Source: Pseudomonas sp. LD120
Lineage (GTDB): Bacteria; Pseudomonadota; Gammaproteobacteria; Pseudomonadales; Pseudomonadaceae
Assembly (NCBI RefSeq): GCF_009861525.1
Contig: NZ_WVHL01000002.1
Location: 124,001-188,000, forward strand
Reading direction: 5' to 3'
Length of the DNA: 64,000 bases
Shown here: positions 35,668 to 44,904 of the stretch, piece by piece
Numbering within the stretch: position 1 is the first letter of the stretch
Layout of the letters: each line of letters starts with the position of its first letter
The notes under the pieces: generated by a model
Databases searched by the model: none
What the model was told of the DNA's origin: nothing
What the model saw: the letters and a program-made list of their open reading frames with translations, nothing else
Position numbers and translations under genes: made by a program

Positions 35668-36810
35668 ATGGACTTCAACTACGACGATACCCAGAAAAAA
35701 CACGCGGCGATGATCGCCCAGGTGTGTGCCGAGCAACTGGCGGCGTGTGGCAATGAACATTCGCGCTACTTCACCGCACAGCAATGGGCGATCTGCGGCG
35801 AGGCCGGATTGCTGGGACTGTCGATTCCCCGAGAGTACGGCGGCCAGGGCCTGGGCGCGCTGTCGACGGCAATTGCCATGCACGCCTTCGGCCTGGGGTG
35901 CGCGGACATGGGGCTGGTGTTCGCAGCTGCGGCTCACCAGTTCGCCTGCGCCATGCCGATTGTCGAGTTCGCCACCGCGCAAACCAAGCGCGATGTCTTG
36001 CCGAAACTGGCCAGCGGCGAGTTCATCGGCTCCAACGCGATCACAGAACCCGAGGCGGGCTCGGACGCCAGCAACTTGAAGAGCCGGGCCTGGCCCCAGG
36101 CCGATGGCAGTTACCGTCTCAGCGGCCACAAGAGTTTTGCCGGCAACGCGCCGATTGCCGACATTTTCGTGACCTACGCCACCTCCCATCCCGAGTACGG
36201 TGCCTTGGGGGTCAGCGGTTTCATCGTCGAGCGCCACACCCCAGGACTCAAGGTCAGCGAGCCCCTTGGCAAGGTTTGCTTGCGCAGTTGCCCGGCGGGT
36301 GAAGTGTTTTTCGACGACTGTCCGGTCCCGGCCGTCAACCGCCTGGGCGAGGAGGGGCAGGGGCGACAGGTGTTCCAGAGCTCCATGGGCTGGGAGCGGG
36401 CCTGTCTGTTCGCGGCGTTCCTCGGAATGATGGAGCGGCAACTTGAGCAAACCATCGAGCACGCGCGCACTCGGCGCCAGTTTGGCAAGCCGATTGGCGA
36501 CAACCAGGCGGTCTCTCACCGCATCGCGCAAATGAAACTGCGCCTGGAGTCGGCCCGGCTGCTGTTGTTCAGGGCGTGTTGGGGAATGGACCAGGGCGAT
36601 CCGGGTCAGCTCAACATCGCCTTGTCGAAACTGGCCATCAGTGAAGGCGCGCTGGCATCGAGCATCGATGCGGTGAGGATCTTCGGCGGCCGCGGTTGCC
36701 TGGAGTCCTTCGGGATCGAGGCGATGCTGCGCGACTCCATCGGCACCACGATCTTTTCCGGTACCAGCGATATGCAACACGAAATCATTGCCCGGGAGTT
36801 GAAATTATGA
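35668..36810 (+). CDS. pltE: Prolyl-PltL dehydrogenase PltE, 380 aa
   Basis: This flavoprotein of the acyl-CoA dehydrogenase fold oxidises L-prolyl-S-PltL by four electrons to pyrrolyl-2-carboxyl-S-PltL. The family blocks are present: ITEPEAGSDASNL near 127, ARTRRQFGKPIGDNQAV near 270 and the C-terminal FSGTSDMQHEI. It is shorter than some family members but matches PltE at 380 residues. The start follows AAGGAGAG by 6 bases and its stop overlaps the pltF ATG. Confidence 0.95.
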   Translation: MDFNYDDTQKKHAAMIAQVCAEQLAACGNEHSRYFTAQQWAICGEAGLLGLSIPREYGGQGLGALSTAIAMHAFGLGCADMGLVFAAAAHQFACAMPIVEFATAQTKRDVLPKLASGEFIGSNAITEPEAGSDASNLKSRAWPQADGSYRLSGHKSFAGNAPIADIFVTYATSHPEYGALGVSGFIVERHTPGLKVSEPLGKVCLRSCPAGEVFFDDCPVPAVNRLGEEGQGRQVFQSSMGWERACLFAAFLGMMERQLEQTIEHARTRRQFGKPIGDNQAVSHRIAQMKLRLESARLLLFRACWGMDQGDPGQLNIALSKLAISEGALASSIDAVRIFGGRGCLESFGIEAMLRDSIGTTIFSGTSDMQHEIIARELKL

Positions 36811-38303
36811 AGCTGCTGCATGAACGGATGCTGCACAGTGCCGCCCGCTACCCGAGGCAGGCGGCGGTGGTGGACGAGCAGAACGTCCTGAGCTACGAGG
36901 CGCTGGCGCAAAGGACCGAGGAGTGGGTGGCCACGCTCTGTGCCTTGGGGGTCAGCCAGGGGCAACGGATCCTGCTCTGGGCGAACAAATCGGTGGAGCT
37001 GGTGGCCATCATGCACGCGGCCCTGAGGCTGGGAGTGGTGTATGTGCCGGTGGATCCGCTGAGCCCGGTGTCGCGCCTGGAAAAGATTGCCCGCGACTCG
37101 CAGGCGGTGCTGGTCCTGTGCACGGATGCCCGCCTGGAAGAGATCGCCGGCTGCGAGCTGGGCCAGGTCCAGTGTGTGGTGCTGGACGAGCCGGCGAACG
37201 CCCGCTACTGGCGCAACATCGATACCCGTTCCGTCGCCGTGCCGACGCCGGACATTCAACCGGACGACCTGGCCTACATTCTCTACACCTCCGGTTCCAC
37301 CGGCATGCCCAAAGGGGTTTCGCTCAGTCATACCAATGCCCTGGCATTTGTCGACTGGGCGTGCGAGCGCTTTTCCTTTCAGGCCGGTGAGCGCTTTGCC
37401 AACCATGCGCCCTTGCATTTCGACCTGTCGGTCCTGGACATCTACGGTGCACTCAATGTCGGCGGCACGTTGTGCCTGGTCCCCGAGTCGATTGCCTTTT
37501 CACCGCGGCTGCTGACCGACTTCATCCGCCTGCACGAAATCAGGATCTGGTACTCGGTTCCCTCGGTACTCATGATGATGATGCACGACGGCGGCTTGCT
37601 CAGTGATATCCAGGACACGCTGCGGGTGTTGCTGTTCGCCGGCGAGCCGTTCCCGATCAAGCACCTGCGTGAGCTGCGTGCGGCCTATCCCGAGGTGCGC
37701 CTGGCCAATCTCTTCGGCCCTACGGAGACCAATGTGTGCACCGCGTTCGAGGTTGGCGCCATTCACCCCGAGCGTTTGCTCCCGGTGCCCATCGGCACGG
37801 CCGCCTCGGGTAACCAGGTGTGGGCACAAAGGCCTGACGGCAGCCGTTGCGCCGTGGACGAGGAGGGCGAGCTGGTCGTACAGGGGCCGACGGTGATGCT
37901 GGGTTATTTCGCCATGCCGGCCCAGCAGGGGCCCTACAAGACCGGCGATATGGTCCGGCAGCGGGCCGACGGTAACTACGAGTACCTTGGGCGGCGTGAC
38001 GACATGCTCAAGGTTCGCGGCAATAGGATCGAACGCGGGGAGGTGGAGGCGGCGCTGCTGGCTCATCCCCAGGTCAGCGAGGCTGCCGTACTGGTGGTGG
38101 GCGAGGGGATGAATGCGCAGCTGTGGGGAGTGCTGGTGCCTCAAGCCGGGGACAATCTTTCGCTGATCGACCTCAAGCGTCACTGCGCCCAGCGCCTGCC
38201 GCGCTACATGATCATCGACAAGATGCTGTGCCTGGACGCGTTGCCGCGCAACGCCAATGGCAAGGTTGATCGCTTTGCCCTGACCCGACAGCTGGAGGGC
38301 TGA
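36807..38303 (+). CDS. pltF: L-proline:PltL ligase PltF, 498 aa
   Basis: This is a stand-alone adenylation enzyme that activates L-proline as prolyl-AMP and loads it on PltL. ATP-binding motif YTSGSTGMPKG is near residues 154-164, followed by the NHAPLHFDLSVLD block, FGPTETN near 305 and GRRDDMLKVRGNRIE near 395, with the catalytic Lys near the end (NANGKVDR). There is no condensation or carrier domain. The 498-residue length equals known PltF. ATGA overlap with pltE indicates coupled translation. pltG follows 3 bp later. Confidence 0.96.
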   Translation: MKLLHERMLHSAARYPRQAAVVDEQNVLSYEALAQRTEEWVATLCALGVSQGQRILLWANKSVELVAIMHAALRLGVVYVPVDPLSPVSRLEKIARDSQAVLVLCTDARLEEIAGCELGQVQCVVLDEPANARYWRNIDTRSVAVPTPDIQPDDLAYILYTSGSTGMPKGVSLSHTNALAFVDWACERFSFQAGERFANHAPLHFDLSVLDIYGALNVGGTLCLVPESIAFSPRLLTDFIRLHEIRIWYSVPSVLMMMMHDGGLLSDIQDTLRVLLFAGEPFPIKHLRELRAAYPEVRLANLFGPTETNVCTAFEVGAIHPERLLPVPIGTAASGNQVWAQRPDGSRCAVDEEGELVVQGPTVMLGYFAMPAQQGPYKTGDMVRQRADGNYEYLGRRDDMLKVRGNRIERGEVEAALLAHPQVSEAAVLVVGEGMNAQLWGVLVPQAGDNLSLIDLKRHCAQRLPRYMIIDKMLCLDALPRNANGKVDRFALTRQLEG

Positions 38304-38306
38304 ATC

Positions 38307-39089
38307 ATGCGCACTCCATCAGGCATGGCCAGGGAGCTGTGGTTTCCCTATGCCAGCAGGCCCCGGGGCAAGATGCGCTTGTTCACCTTCCCCTACGCCG
38401 GAAGCGGGGCCTCGGTGTTTCAACGCTGGTTCCTGCCGTTGTATGACCAGGTCGACCTGTATGCCCTGCAGTTGCCGGGGCGCGAGGGGCGCAGCCAGGA
38501 AAGCCGCTACCGCGACATGCAGACGGCGGCCAATGACGTAGTCGACTGCCTGGAGCAGTTCAGCGATGACATTCCCTGCTGTTTCTTTGGGCACAGCATG
38601 GGGGCCTTGCTGGCCTTTGCCGTCGCCAGTGTCCTGCAGGAGCGGGGGCGGCCGCTGCCGCAGCAACTGCTGCTCTCGGGCATGGTCGCGCCCCATGTGC
38701 CGCAACAGGTGGCGCCGCTGCACCAGCTGCCGCCAGCGCAGGCCATAGGCGTGCTGCAGGCCATGGGCGGGGTGCCGGCGGTGGTGCTGGCCGAGGAGGA
38801 CCTGATGCAGATGTACCTGCCGATCATTCAGGCGGATATTCAGATGGTCTACTCCTATGCCAATGCCCAGGCCCGGCCGCTGGATCTGGACATGATCTGC
38901 CTGAGCGGCAGCCAGGACCGGATCGCGCCGCCCTCGCAGATGCAGCAGTGGCGGCGCTATACCCAGGGCAGCTTCGAGCAGTTCGTGTTTGCCGGTGGTC
39001 ATTTCTTTCTCGACGCTCAGGTCATGTCGCGGATCAAGGCAGTGTTGGCTGGCGCTCGGCACAATCAGCCCGGCACGCTGGCAGTGTGA
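38307..39089 (+). CDS. pltG: Type II thioesterase PltG, 260 aa
   Basis: This alpha/beta-hydrolase thioesterase has nucleophile Ser97 in FFGHSMGA, Asp204 in SGSQDR and His232 in GGHFF, the triad order of type II editing thioesterases. In the pathway it releases the chain from PltC and helps clear stalled carriers. It ends the biosynthetic operon. The next gene (pltZ) is convergent, 5 bp away. Confidence 0.94.
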   Translation: MRTPSGMARELWFPYASRPRGKMRLFTFPYAGSGASVFQRWFLPLYDQVDLYALQLPGREGRSQESRYRDMQTAANDVVDCLEQFSDDIPCCFFGHSMGALLAFAVASVLQERGRPLPQQLLLSGMVAPHVPQQVAPLHQLPPAQAIGVLQAMGGVPAVVLAEEDLMQMYLPIIQADIQMVYSYANAQARPLDLDMICLSGSQDRIAPPSQMQQWRRYTQGSFEQFVFAGGHFFLDAQVMSRIKAVLAGARHNQPGTLAV

Positions 39090-39094
39090 GCCGG

Positions 39095-39730
39095 TTAGTG
39101 GGCAATCGCCGCGAGGCCGGCCCGGGCAAACAGCTTGAAATGCGTTTTCAGGGCGTCTGCATCGTGCTGCAGGACGGCCTGGAGCGGGCTGGCCTGCTGG
39201 CGGTCGATCACCGCCAGCATCAGGCAAGGCGCGATGATGCTGATGGTGCAGCGTGCCAGCGCCGGGTCGCCGATTGGAAATCCGGTGATTTCGCTGATGA
39301 GCGCTTCCAGCAGGCGGAATTTGGGCATCACTTCTTCTTGGACAAGGCTTGAGAAATGGACAGTAGGGGCCAGTATTTCCCGCGCACAGACCTTGCTTTG
39401 CCAGCTTTGTTCGTCGAGCACCCGGGTGACGATGACATCGATGAACCTATCGAGCTTGGTCAGCGCGGGCTCCTCGCTCATCGCAAGTTGCGACAGGGCT
39501 TCGAAGCTGACCAACTGCTTGTGCCCCTCGATCAATACCGCCTTGTACAGGGCTTCCCGACTACCGAAGTGGTAGTTGATGGCGGCGAGGTCGGCGCCGG
39601 CCTCTTCACAGATGAGCTTGCTCGCGGTATTGGCATAGCCATGCTGGGCAAACAGACGGGCAGCCACATCGAGAATGCGCACCCTGGTGTGTTCGCCGTC
39701 GCTTCTGCTGGTTCTGCGTCGGATATTCAT
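39095..39730 (-). CDS. pltZ: TetR-family repressor of pyoluteorin export, PltZ
   Basis: This 211-residue TetR-type repressor has its helix-turn-helix in residues 18-60 (RVRILDVAARLF, then INYHFGSREALYKAV). The C-terminal ligand domain should bind pyoluteorin or an intermediate. ATG 39730 has GAGGAA 4 bases upstream, and the in-frame ATG at 39742 lacks one. It faces away from pltI over a short AT-rich gap with a large palindrome (39786-39816), its probable operator. PltZ is known to repress the ABC export operon and to lower pyoluteorin output. Confidence 0.93.
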   Translation of the reverse strand: MNIRRRTSRSDGEHTRVRILDVAARLFAQHGYANTASKLICEEAGADLAAINYHFGSREALYKAVLIEGHKQLVSFEALSQLAMSEEPALTKLDRFIDVIVTRVLDEQSWQSKVCAREILAPTVHFSSLVQEEVMPKFRLLEALISEITGFPIGDPALARCTISIIAPCLMLAVIDRQQASPLQAVLQHDADALKTHFKLFARAGLAAIAH

Positions 39731-39785
39731 GGTGTTCCTCATGGTTGGGGCTAGGGGTTGCTTCACGGCCAGTATCTGTTATTTT

Positions 39786-39816
39786 CTAATTTAAATTCAA
39801 ATTGAATTTTAATTAG
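39786..39816. promoter_or_regulatory. PltZ operator palindrome
   Basis: CTAATTTAAATTCA (39786-39799) and its inverse at 39803-39816 differ at one of 14 positions and are separated by AAT. The site lies between the divergent pltZ and pltI starts (56 bp from one, 26 bp from the other), so one repressor dimer pair could control both. It is almost pure AT in a GC-rich region. Confidence 0.75.
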
Positions 39817-39841
39817 GCCTTGGCAAACAAAGGACTCATGG

Positions 39842-40855
39842 ATGAAGAAGCAGTTGATTGTAGGGGTTGCCGTACTGCTGGTGGTCACAGCGGGTGTTTC
39901 CTGGTTTCTCCTTCGCCCCGAGAAACACAACGACCAGGTGAAGCTCCATGGCAACGTCGACATCCGTCAGGTGTCCCTGGCGTTCGATGGCAGTGAGCGA
40001 ATCGCTGCGCTGTATGCCGAGGAGGGCGACCTGGTGCAGGAAGGCCAGGTTCTGGCCGAGCTTGACACTCGCACGCTGCGCCTTGAAATAAACCGCTCCA
40101 AGGCCAAGATCGGCGCTCAGGAACAGACGCTGCTGCGCTTGAAAAATGGTACGCGGCCGCAAGAGATCGAACAGTCAAAGGCACGTTTCGACGCTGCCCG
40201 GGCGCAAATGCAACTGGCCCAACTGCATATGCAGCGCCTGCGCAGGATTGCCGACGACACCCAGGGCAAGGGCGTCAGCCAGCAACGTCTGGACCAGGCG
40301 GCAGCCGACTTGCAGGTCGCCAGGGCGCAGTTGCAGGAACAGCGCGAGTCTTGGACCTTGGCCAAGATCGGCCCGCGCGACGAAGACATCGCCCAGGCGA
40401 CGGCAGACCTGCAAGCTTCCAGGGCCGACCTGGATTTGCTGGAACACTACCTGGCGCGTGCTCAGCTCAAGGCGCCCACTCAGGCCCGGATACGCTCGCG
40501 CTTGTTGGAGCCTGGCGACATGGCCTCGCCTCAGCGCCCGGTATTTGCCCTGGCGCTGACCGACCCCAAGTGGGTGCGCGCCTATGTCAACGAACGCCAG
40601 TTGGGCCACGTGCGGCCTGAGCAGACGGCGCGTGTCTATACCGACAGCTTTCCCGACCAGCCCATAGACGGCAAGGTCGGGTATATCTCCTCGGTTGCCG
40701 AATTCACCCCCAAGTCGGTTGAAACGGAAGACCTGCGCACCAGCCTGGTCTACGAGATCCGAGTGCTGGTCCAGGATCCGCACGATCGCCTGCGCCTCGG
40801 CATGCCGGCCACGGTCTACCTCGATCAGGCGCCGGTGGCCGGGGCCGCGCCATGA
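39842..40855 (+). CDS. pltI: HlyD-type membrane fusion protein PltI, 337 aa
   Basis: This periplasmic adaptor links an ABC exporter to an outer-membrane channel. An N-terminal membrane anchor (LIVGVAVLLVVTAGVSWFLL, residues 5-24) is followed by a lipoyl-type hairpin half (HGNVDIRQVSLAFDGSERI), a long coiled-coil (about 75-205) and the second lipoyl and beta-barrel parts. It is the first gene of the export operon pltIJKNO and directly follows the PltZ operator. Its stop overlaps the pltJ start (ATGA). Confidence 0.93.
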   Translation: MKKQLIVGVAVLLVVTAGVSWFLLRPEKHNDQVKLHGNVDIRQVSLAFDGSERIAALYAEEGDLVQEGQVLAELDTRTLRLEINRSKAKIGAQEQTLLRLKNGTRPQEIEQSKARFDAARAQMQLAQLHMQRLRRIADDTQGKGVSQQRLDQAAADLQVARAQLQEQRESWTLAKIGPRDEDIAQATADLQASRADLDLLEHYLARAQLKAPTQARIRSRLLEPGDMASPQRPVFALALTDPKWVRAYVNERQLGHVRPEQTARVYTDSFPDQPIDGKVGYISSVAEFTPKSVETEDLRTSLVYEIRVLVQDPHDRLRLGMPATVYLDQAPVAGAAP

Positions 40856-42621
40856 GTGCGCTGGCGACAACTGTCGAGGCCGTTGAACTGGTCAAGCGCT
40901 TTCGCACCGGAGCGCGAGAGCAACTGGCCCTGGATGGGGTTTCCCTGAAGGTCCCCAGCGGCCAGCTCAGCGCGCTGGTGGGGCCGGATGGTGCCGGAAA
41001 GACCACCCTGCTGCGGATGATCGCCGGCCTGCTGAAGGCCGACGCGGGACAACTGAAGGTGCTGGGGCTGGACGTTGGCGCCGACCCGCAACAGGTGCAG
41101 GACCTCATCAGCTACATGCCGCAGAAGTTCGGTTTGTACGAGGACCTGACGATCCAGGAAAACCTTGAGCTGTACGCTGACCTGCATGGCGTGCAGGCCC
41201 AGCAGCGCCAGGAGCGCTTTTCCCGGTTGCTGCAAATGATGGACCTGACGCGCTTTCGCGACCGACTGGCCGGGCAGCTCTCCGGCGGCATGAAGCAGAA
41301 GCTCGGGCTGGCCTGTACGCTGGTCCGTTCACCACAACTGTTGCTGCTGGACGAGCCCACTGTGGGGGTGGACCCGCTGTCGCGGCGGGAGCTGTGGAGC
41401 ATCATCGAGCAATTGATCGAACAAGAAAATCTGACGGTGCTGATCAGTACCGCCTACATGGACGAGGCCCAGAGCTGTGCCCAGGTTTTCGTTCTGTACC
41501 AGGGGCGCCTGATCGCCCAAGGGCCACCGGCGCAACTTTGCGAGCTGGCGCAGGGCCTGTGCTATGGCGCCGGCCCCCAGCCAGGTACCCCGGCCAGGTT
41601 GTTGCAGGCGCGCCTGCTTGATGACAGCGAGCACGTCATCGATGCCGTGCCCGAGGGCGGCAAGGTGCGTTTCATCCGCAGCGCCCGGGTGCCCATAGAG
41701 GACATTCCTTCGCTGACTGGCCTTGCACCTCCCCAGGCTCTGGAGGCACGCCTCGAAGACGGCTTCATGGTGTTGCTCCGACAACAGGTTGCCAGCGTTG
41801 CAACCCCGGACGAGTCGCTGTGGGTGCCAACCAGCGACCATCAGGGCGACAGCGCGGTCGACCGTCGGGTGGTCATCGAAGTCCGCGACCTGGTCCGCAA
41901 GTTCGGCGACTTCACCGCGGTCGCCAGTACGTCGTTCGAGGTGCTCAAGGGCGAAATCTTCGGTTTGCTGGGCCCCAACGGTGCCGGCAAGACCACCACT
42001 TTTCGCATGCTCTGCGGCTTGCTTCCCGCCTCCAGCGGGCACCTTGAAGTGGCCGGCGTCAACCTGCGTCACGCACGGGCGGCGGCGCGGCGCAAGATCG
42101 GCTATGTCTCGCAGAAGTTCGCCTTGTACGCCAACCTGTCGGCGCTGGAGAACCTGCGTTTCTTCGGTGGCGTCTATGGCCTGCATGGCGGGCAGTTGAA
42201 AGCGCGAGTGGCGCTGATGCTTGAACAGTTCGACCTCGAAGAACACCAGCACCTGCGCAGCGGCGAGCTGCCCGGTGGCTACAAACAGCGCTTGGCCATG
42301 GCGGTCGCGTTGCTGCACGAGCCGCAGATTCTGTTCCTCGACGAGCCCACCAGTGGCATCGATCCCCTGGCCCGTCGGGCCTTCTGGCGGCGCATCACGG
42401 CCCTGGCGCAAAGTGGCACGACGATCGTCATCACCACCCATTTCATGGAAGAGGCCGAGTACTGCGACCGCATCGTGATCCAGGATGCCGGGCGCTTGTT
42501 GGCCCTGGGCACCCCGGAACAGGTCCGCCAGCAGGGCGACGAGTCGCTCGCCGACATGAACAGTGCCTTCATTGCCGTGGTCGAGCGTGCTCGGGCCCGG
42601 GCCAGTGTTGCGGCGCAGTGA
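40852..42621 (+). CDS. pltJ: Duplicated ABC ATPase PltJ, 589 aa
   Basis: Two nucleotide-binding domains are fused in one chain. Domain 1 has Walker A GPDGAGKT at 44-51 and LSGGMKQK, with a LLLLDEPTVGVDP Walker B. Domain 2 has GPNGAGKT near 374. Its signature reads LPGGYKQR where LSGGQ is usual. The linker between them is about 100 residues. It energises export through the membrane proteins PltK and PltN, the YbhF-like arrangement. Cytoplasmic. Confidence 0.94.
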   Translation: MSALATTVEAVELVKRFRTGAREQLALDGVSLKVPSGQLSALVGPDGAGKTTLLRMIAGLLKADAGQLKVLGLDVGADPQQVQDLISYMPQKFGLYEDLTIQENLELYADLHGVQAQQRQERFSRLLQMMDLTRFRDRLAGQLSGGMKQKLGLACTLVRSPQLLLLDEPTVGVDPLSRRELWSIIEQLIEQENLTVLISTAYMDEAQSCAQVFVLYQGRLIAQGPPAQLCELAQGLCYGAGPQPGTPARLLQARLLDDSEHVIDAVPEGGKVRFIRSARVPIEDIPSLTGLAPPQALEARLEDGFMVLLRQQVASVATPDESLWVPTSDHQGDSAVDRRVVIEVRDLVRKFGDFTAVASTSFEVLKGEIFGLLGPNGAGKTTTFRMLCGLLPASSGHLEVAGVNLRHARAAARRKIGYVSQKFALYANLSALENLRFFGGVYGLHGGQLKARVALMLEQFDLEEHQHLRSGELPGGYKQRLAMAVALLHEPQILFLDEPTSGIDPLARRAFWRRITALAQSGTTIVITTHFMEEAEYCDRIVIQDAGRLLALGTPEQVRQQGDESLADMNSAFIAVVERARARASVAAQ

Positions 42622-42630
42622 GGAATAACC

Positions 42631-43770
42631 ATGAATGATTTCAAGGGATCTACCTCAGGGTTCAGGCGCAGGCTCGTCGCGCTTACCCGTAAGGAATTTC
42701 GCCAACTGATGCGCGACAAGAGCAACCTGGCGATAGGCATCGTCTTGCCCATTGTATTGATCCTGATATTTGGCTACGGCTTGTCCTTGGATATCCGCAA
42801 CACGCCCCTGGCGGTGGTCATGGAGGACAGCTCCCCCAGCGCTCGGGGCGTGGTGGCGAAACTGGAGAGCTCGGACTATTTCTCGGTGATCCGGGTGACC
42901 AGCATGGCCGAGGCCCAAGTGCTGATGGACAGGCGCCGGGTCGACGGCATCGTCCGTGTGCCGGCGGATTTTTCCCGGCGCCTCGAACGGCGGGATGCGC
43001 GCTTGCAGTTGCTGCTGCATGGCGCCGACGCCAACAGCGCGGCGACCCTTGGTCGCTACGTCAGGGGCGCGCTGAATGTCTGGCAACAGCAGCAGTTCGA
43101 CCGTGCGCCCGCGCAGTCCGCGGGGCGGGTACTGGTTGTCGAGCGGATGTGGTTCAACGCCGCCAACAGCAGTACCTGGTACCTGGTACCCGGGCTGATT
43201 GCCTTGATCATGACCCTGGTGGGTGCCTTCCTGACCTCCTTGGTGCTGGCCCGGGAGTGGGAGCGGGGCACGCTGGAGTCGCTGTTCGTCACCCCGGTGA
43301 GGTCGATCGAGATACTCCTAGCCAAGATCATTCCCTATTTTCTGGTGGGCCTGGTGGGCCTGGTGATGTGCCTGGTTTCCGCACGGCTGCTGTTCGAAGT
43401 GCCGATCCAGGGGTCGCTGTTGCTCCTGCTGCTGAGTTCGATGCTCTACCTGCTGGTTACCCTGGGCATTGGCCTGCTGATTTCGGCGAAGACCCGCAAC
43501 CAGTTCCTGGCCAGCCAGATCGCCATCATCTTCAGTTTCCTGCCGGCGCTGATGTTGTCGGGGTTTCTCTTCGATCTGCGCAACGTACCGACGTTCATCC
43601 GGGTGGTCGGCTCGATCCTGCCGGCGACCTACTTCATGGAGCTGGTCAAGACCCTGTTCCTGGCCGGCAACAACTGGCCGCTGATCGCCAAGAACCTTGC
43701 CATCCTCACGGCCTACGCGCTGTTGCTGTTGAACGCTGCACGTATGTGCACCCGTAAGAAGCTGGATTGA
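42631..43770 (+). CDS. pltK: ABC-2 type permease PltK, 379 aa
   Basis: This is a permease of the ABC-2 (YbhS/YbhR) family. One helix lies near the N terminus (LAIGIVLPIVLILIFGYGLSLDI), then a periplasmic domain of about 130 residues, then five helices from about residue 185. The conserved AREWERGTLESLFVTPV segment lies in the cytoplasmic loop. It pairs with PltN to form the channel driven by PltJ. It starts 9 bp after pltJ with AGGAA as ribosome site. Confidence 0.94.
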   Translation: MNDFKGSTSGFRRRLVALTRKEFRQLMRDKSNLAIGIVLPIVLILIFGYGLSLDIRNTPLAVVMEDSSPSARGVVAKLESSDYFSVIRVTSMAEAQVLMDRRRVDGIVRVPADFSRRLERRDARLQLLLHGADANSAATLGRYVRGALNVWQQQQFDRAPAQSAGRVLVVERMWFNAANSSTWYLVPGLIALIMTLVGAFLTSLVLAREWERGTLESLFVTPVRSIEILLAKIIPYFLVGLVGLVMCLVSARLLFEVPIQGSLLLLLLSSMLYLLVTLGIGLLISAKTRNQFLASQIAIIFSFLPALMLSGFLFDLRNVPTFIRVVGSILPATYFMELVKTLFLAGNNWPLIAKNLAILTAYALLLLNAARMCTRKKLD

Positions 43771-43774
43771 CGCC

Positions 43775-44893
43775 ATGGACAAGCTGATGAATTTCGTACG
43801 TGAGTTGCTGTTCCTGTTTCAGAAAGAGTTCCTGGCCATCGTCAAGGACCCGGCCAACCGGGTGATCCTGATTGCCCCGGCGATCGTCCAGTCGTTGCTG
43901 TTCGGCTATGGCGCCACCTATGACTTGAACTACGTGCCTTATGCCGTGCTGGACCAAAGCCAGGGGCGGGCCTCGAAAGAGCTGCTGGCGCGTTTCGATG
44001 CCTCCGGGGTGTTCGCCCGGGTGTCGACATTGACCAGTGTCGATGAGATCGCCCCGGTGATCGATCGGGGCAGCGCGTTGCTGGTCCTGCATATCTCCTC
44101 CGACTTCGACGAGCGCTTGAGCCGGCATGAGAATGCCGGTCTGCAACTGATCTTGGATGGGCGAAACTCGACGACCGCGGGGATGGCGGCCGGGCATATC
44201 GCCAACCTGGTGGGCGATTTCAACCAGCAGTTCCTGGCGGTGGACAACGCGCCGGTACGCCTGGAAACCCGCGCCTGGTTCAACCCCAACCTGCAAACCC
44301 GTTGGAACATCGTGCCGGGTCTGATCGCCGCGTTGAGCATGATCCAGACCCTGATGCTGGCGGCGCTGTCGGTGGCCAGGGAGCGCGAGCAGGGCACCTT
44401 TGACCAGTTGTTGGTCACGCCGCTGACGCCGTTCGTGATTCTGCTGGGCAAGGCGCTGCCGTCGGTCTTGATCGGGCTTTTGCAGTCGAGCCTGATCCTG
44501 GCCGTGGGGCTGTTCTGGTTCAAGATCCCGATGATCGGCTCGGTGCTGGATCTGTACCTGGGGCTGTTCGTCTTCACCAGTGCTTGCGTGGGCATCGGCC
44601 TGTCCATCTCGGCGCTCTCGGCCAACATGCAGCAGGCCATGGTGTACACCTTTGTGCTGATGATGCCGCTGATCCTGCTCTCCGGGCTGATCACCCCGGT
44701 GCACAGCATGCCCGAGGCCCTGCAACTGCTGACCTACCTCGATCCGCTGCGCTTTGCCATTGACCTGGTCAGGAGGATCTACCTGGAGGGGGCAACGCTG
44801 GCGGATGTGTCCTGGAACCTGGTGCCCATGTTGGCCGTAGCGCTGGTGACCCTGCCGCTGGCTGCGTGGCTGTTTCGCAATCGATTGGTGTGA
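43775..44893 (+). CDS. pltN: ABC-2 type permease PltN, 372 aa
   Basis: This second permease has the same plan as PltK: an N-terminal helix after FQKEFLAIVKDPANR, a periplasmic domain, then five helices with AREREQGTFDQLLVTPL in the loop. The two are related but distinct, as in YbhS/YbhR pairs, so they likely form a heterodimer. It starts 4 bp after pltK, and pltO starts 11 bp after its stop. Confidence 0.94.
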   Translation: MDKLMNFVRELLFLFQKEFLAIVKDPANRVILIAPAIVQSLLFGYGATYDLNYVPYAVLDQSQGRASKELLARFDASGVFARVSTLTSVDEIAPVIDRGSALLVLHISSDFDERLSRHENAGLQLILDGRNSTTAGMAAGHIANLVGDFNQQFLAVDNAPVRLETRAWFNPNLQTRWNIVPGLIAALSMIQTLMLAALSVAREREQGTFDQLLVTPLTPFVILLGKALPSVLIGLLQSSLILAVGLFWFKIPMIGSVLDLYLGLFVFTSACVGIGLSISALSANMQQAMVYTFVLMMPLILLSGLITPVHSMPEALQLLTYLDPLRFAIDLVRRIYLEGATLADVSWNLVPMLAVALVTLPLAAWLFRNRLV

Positions 44894-44904
44894 TAAGGAA
44901 CGTC

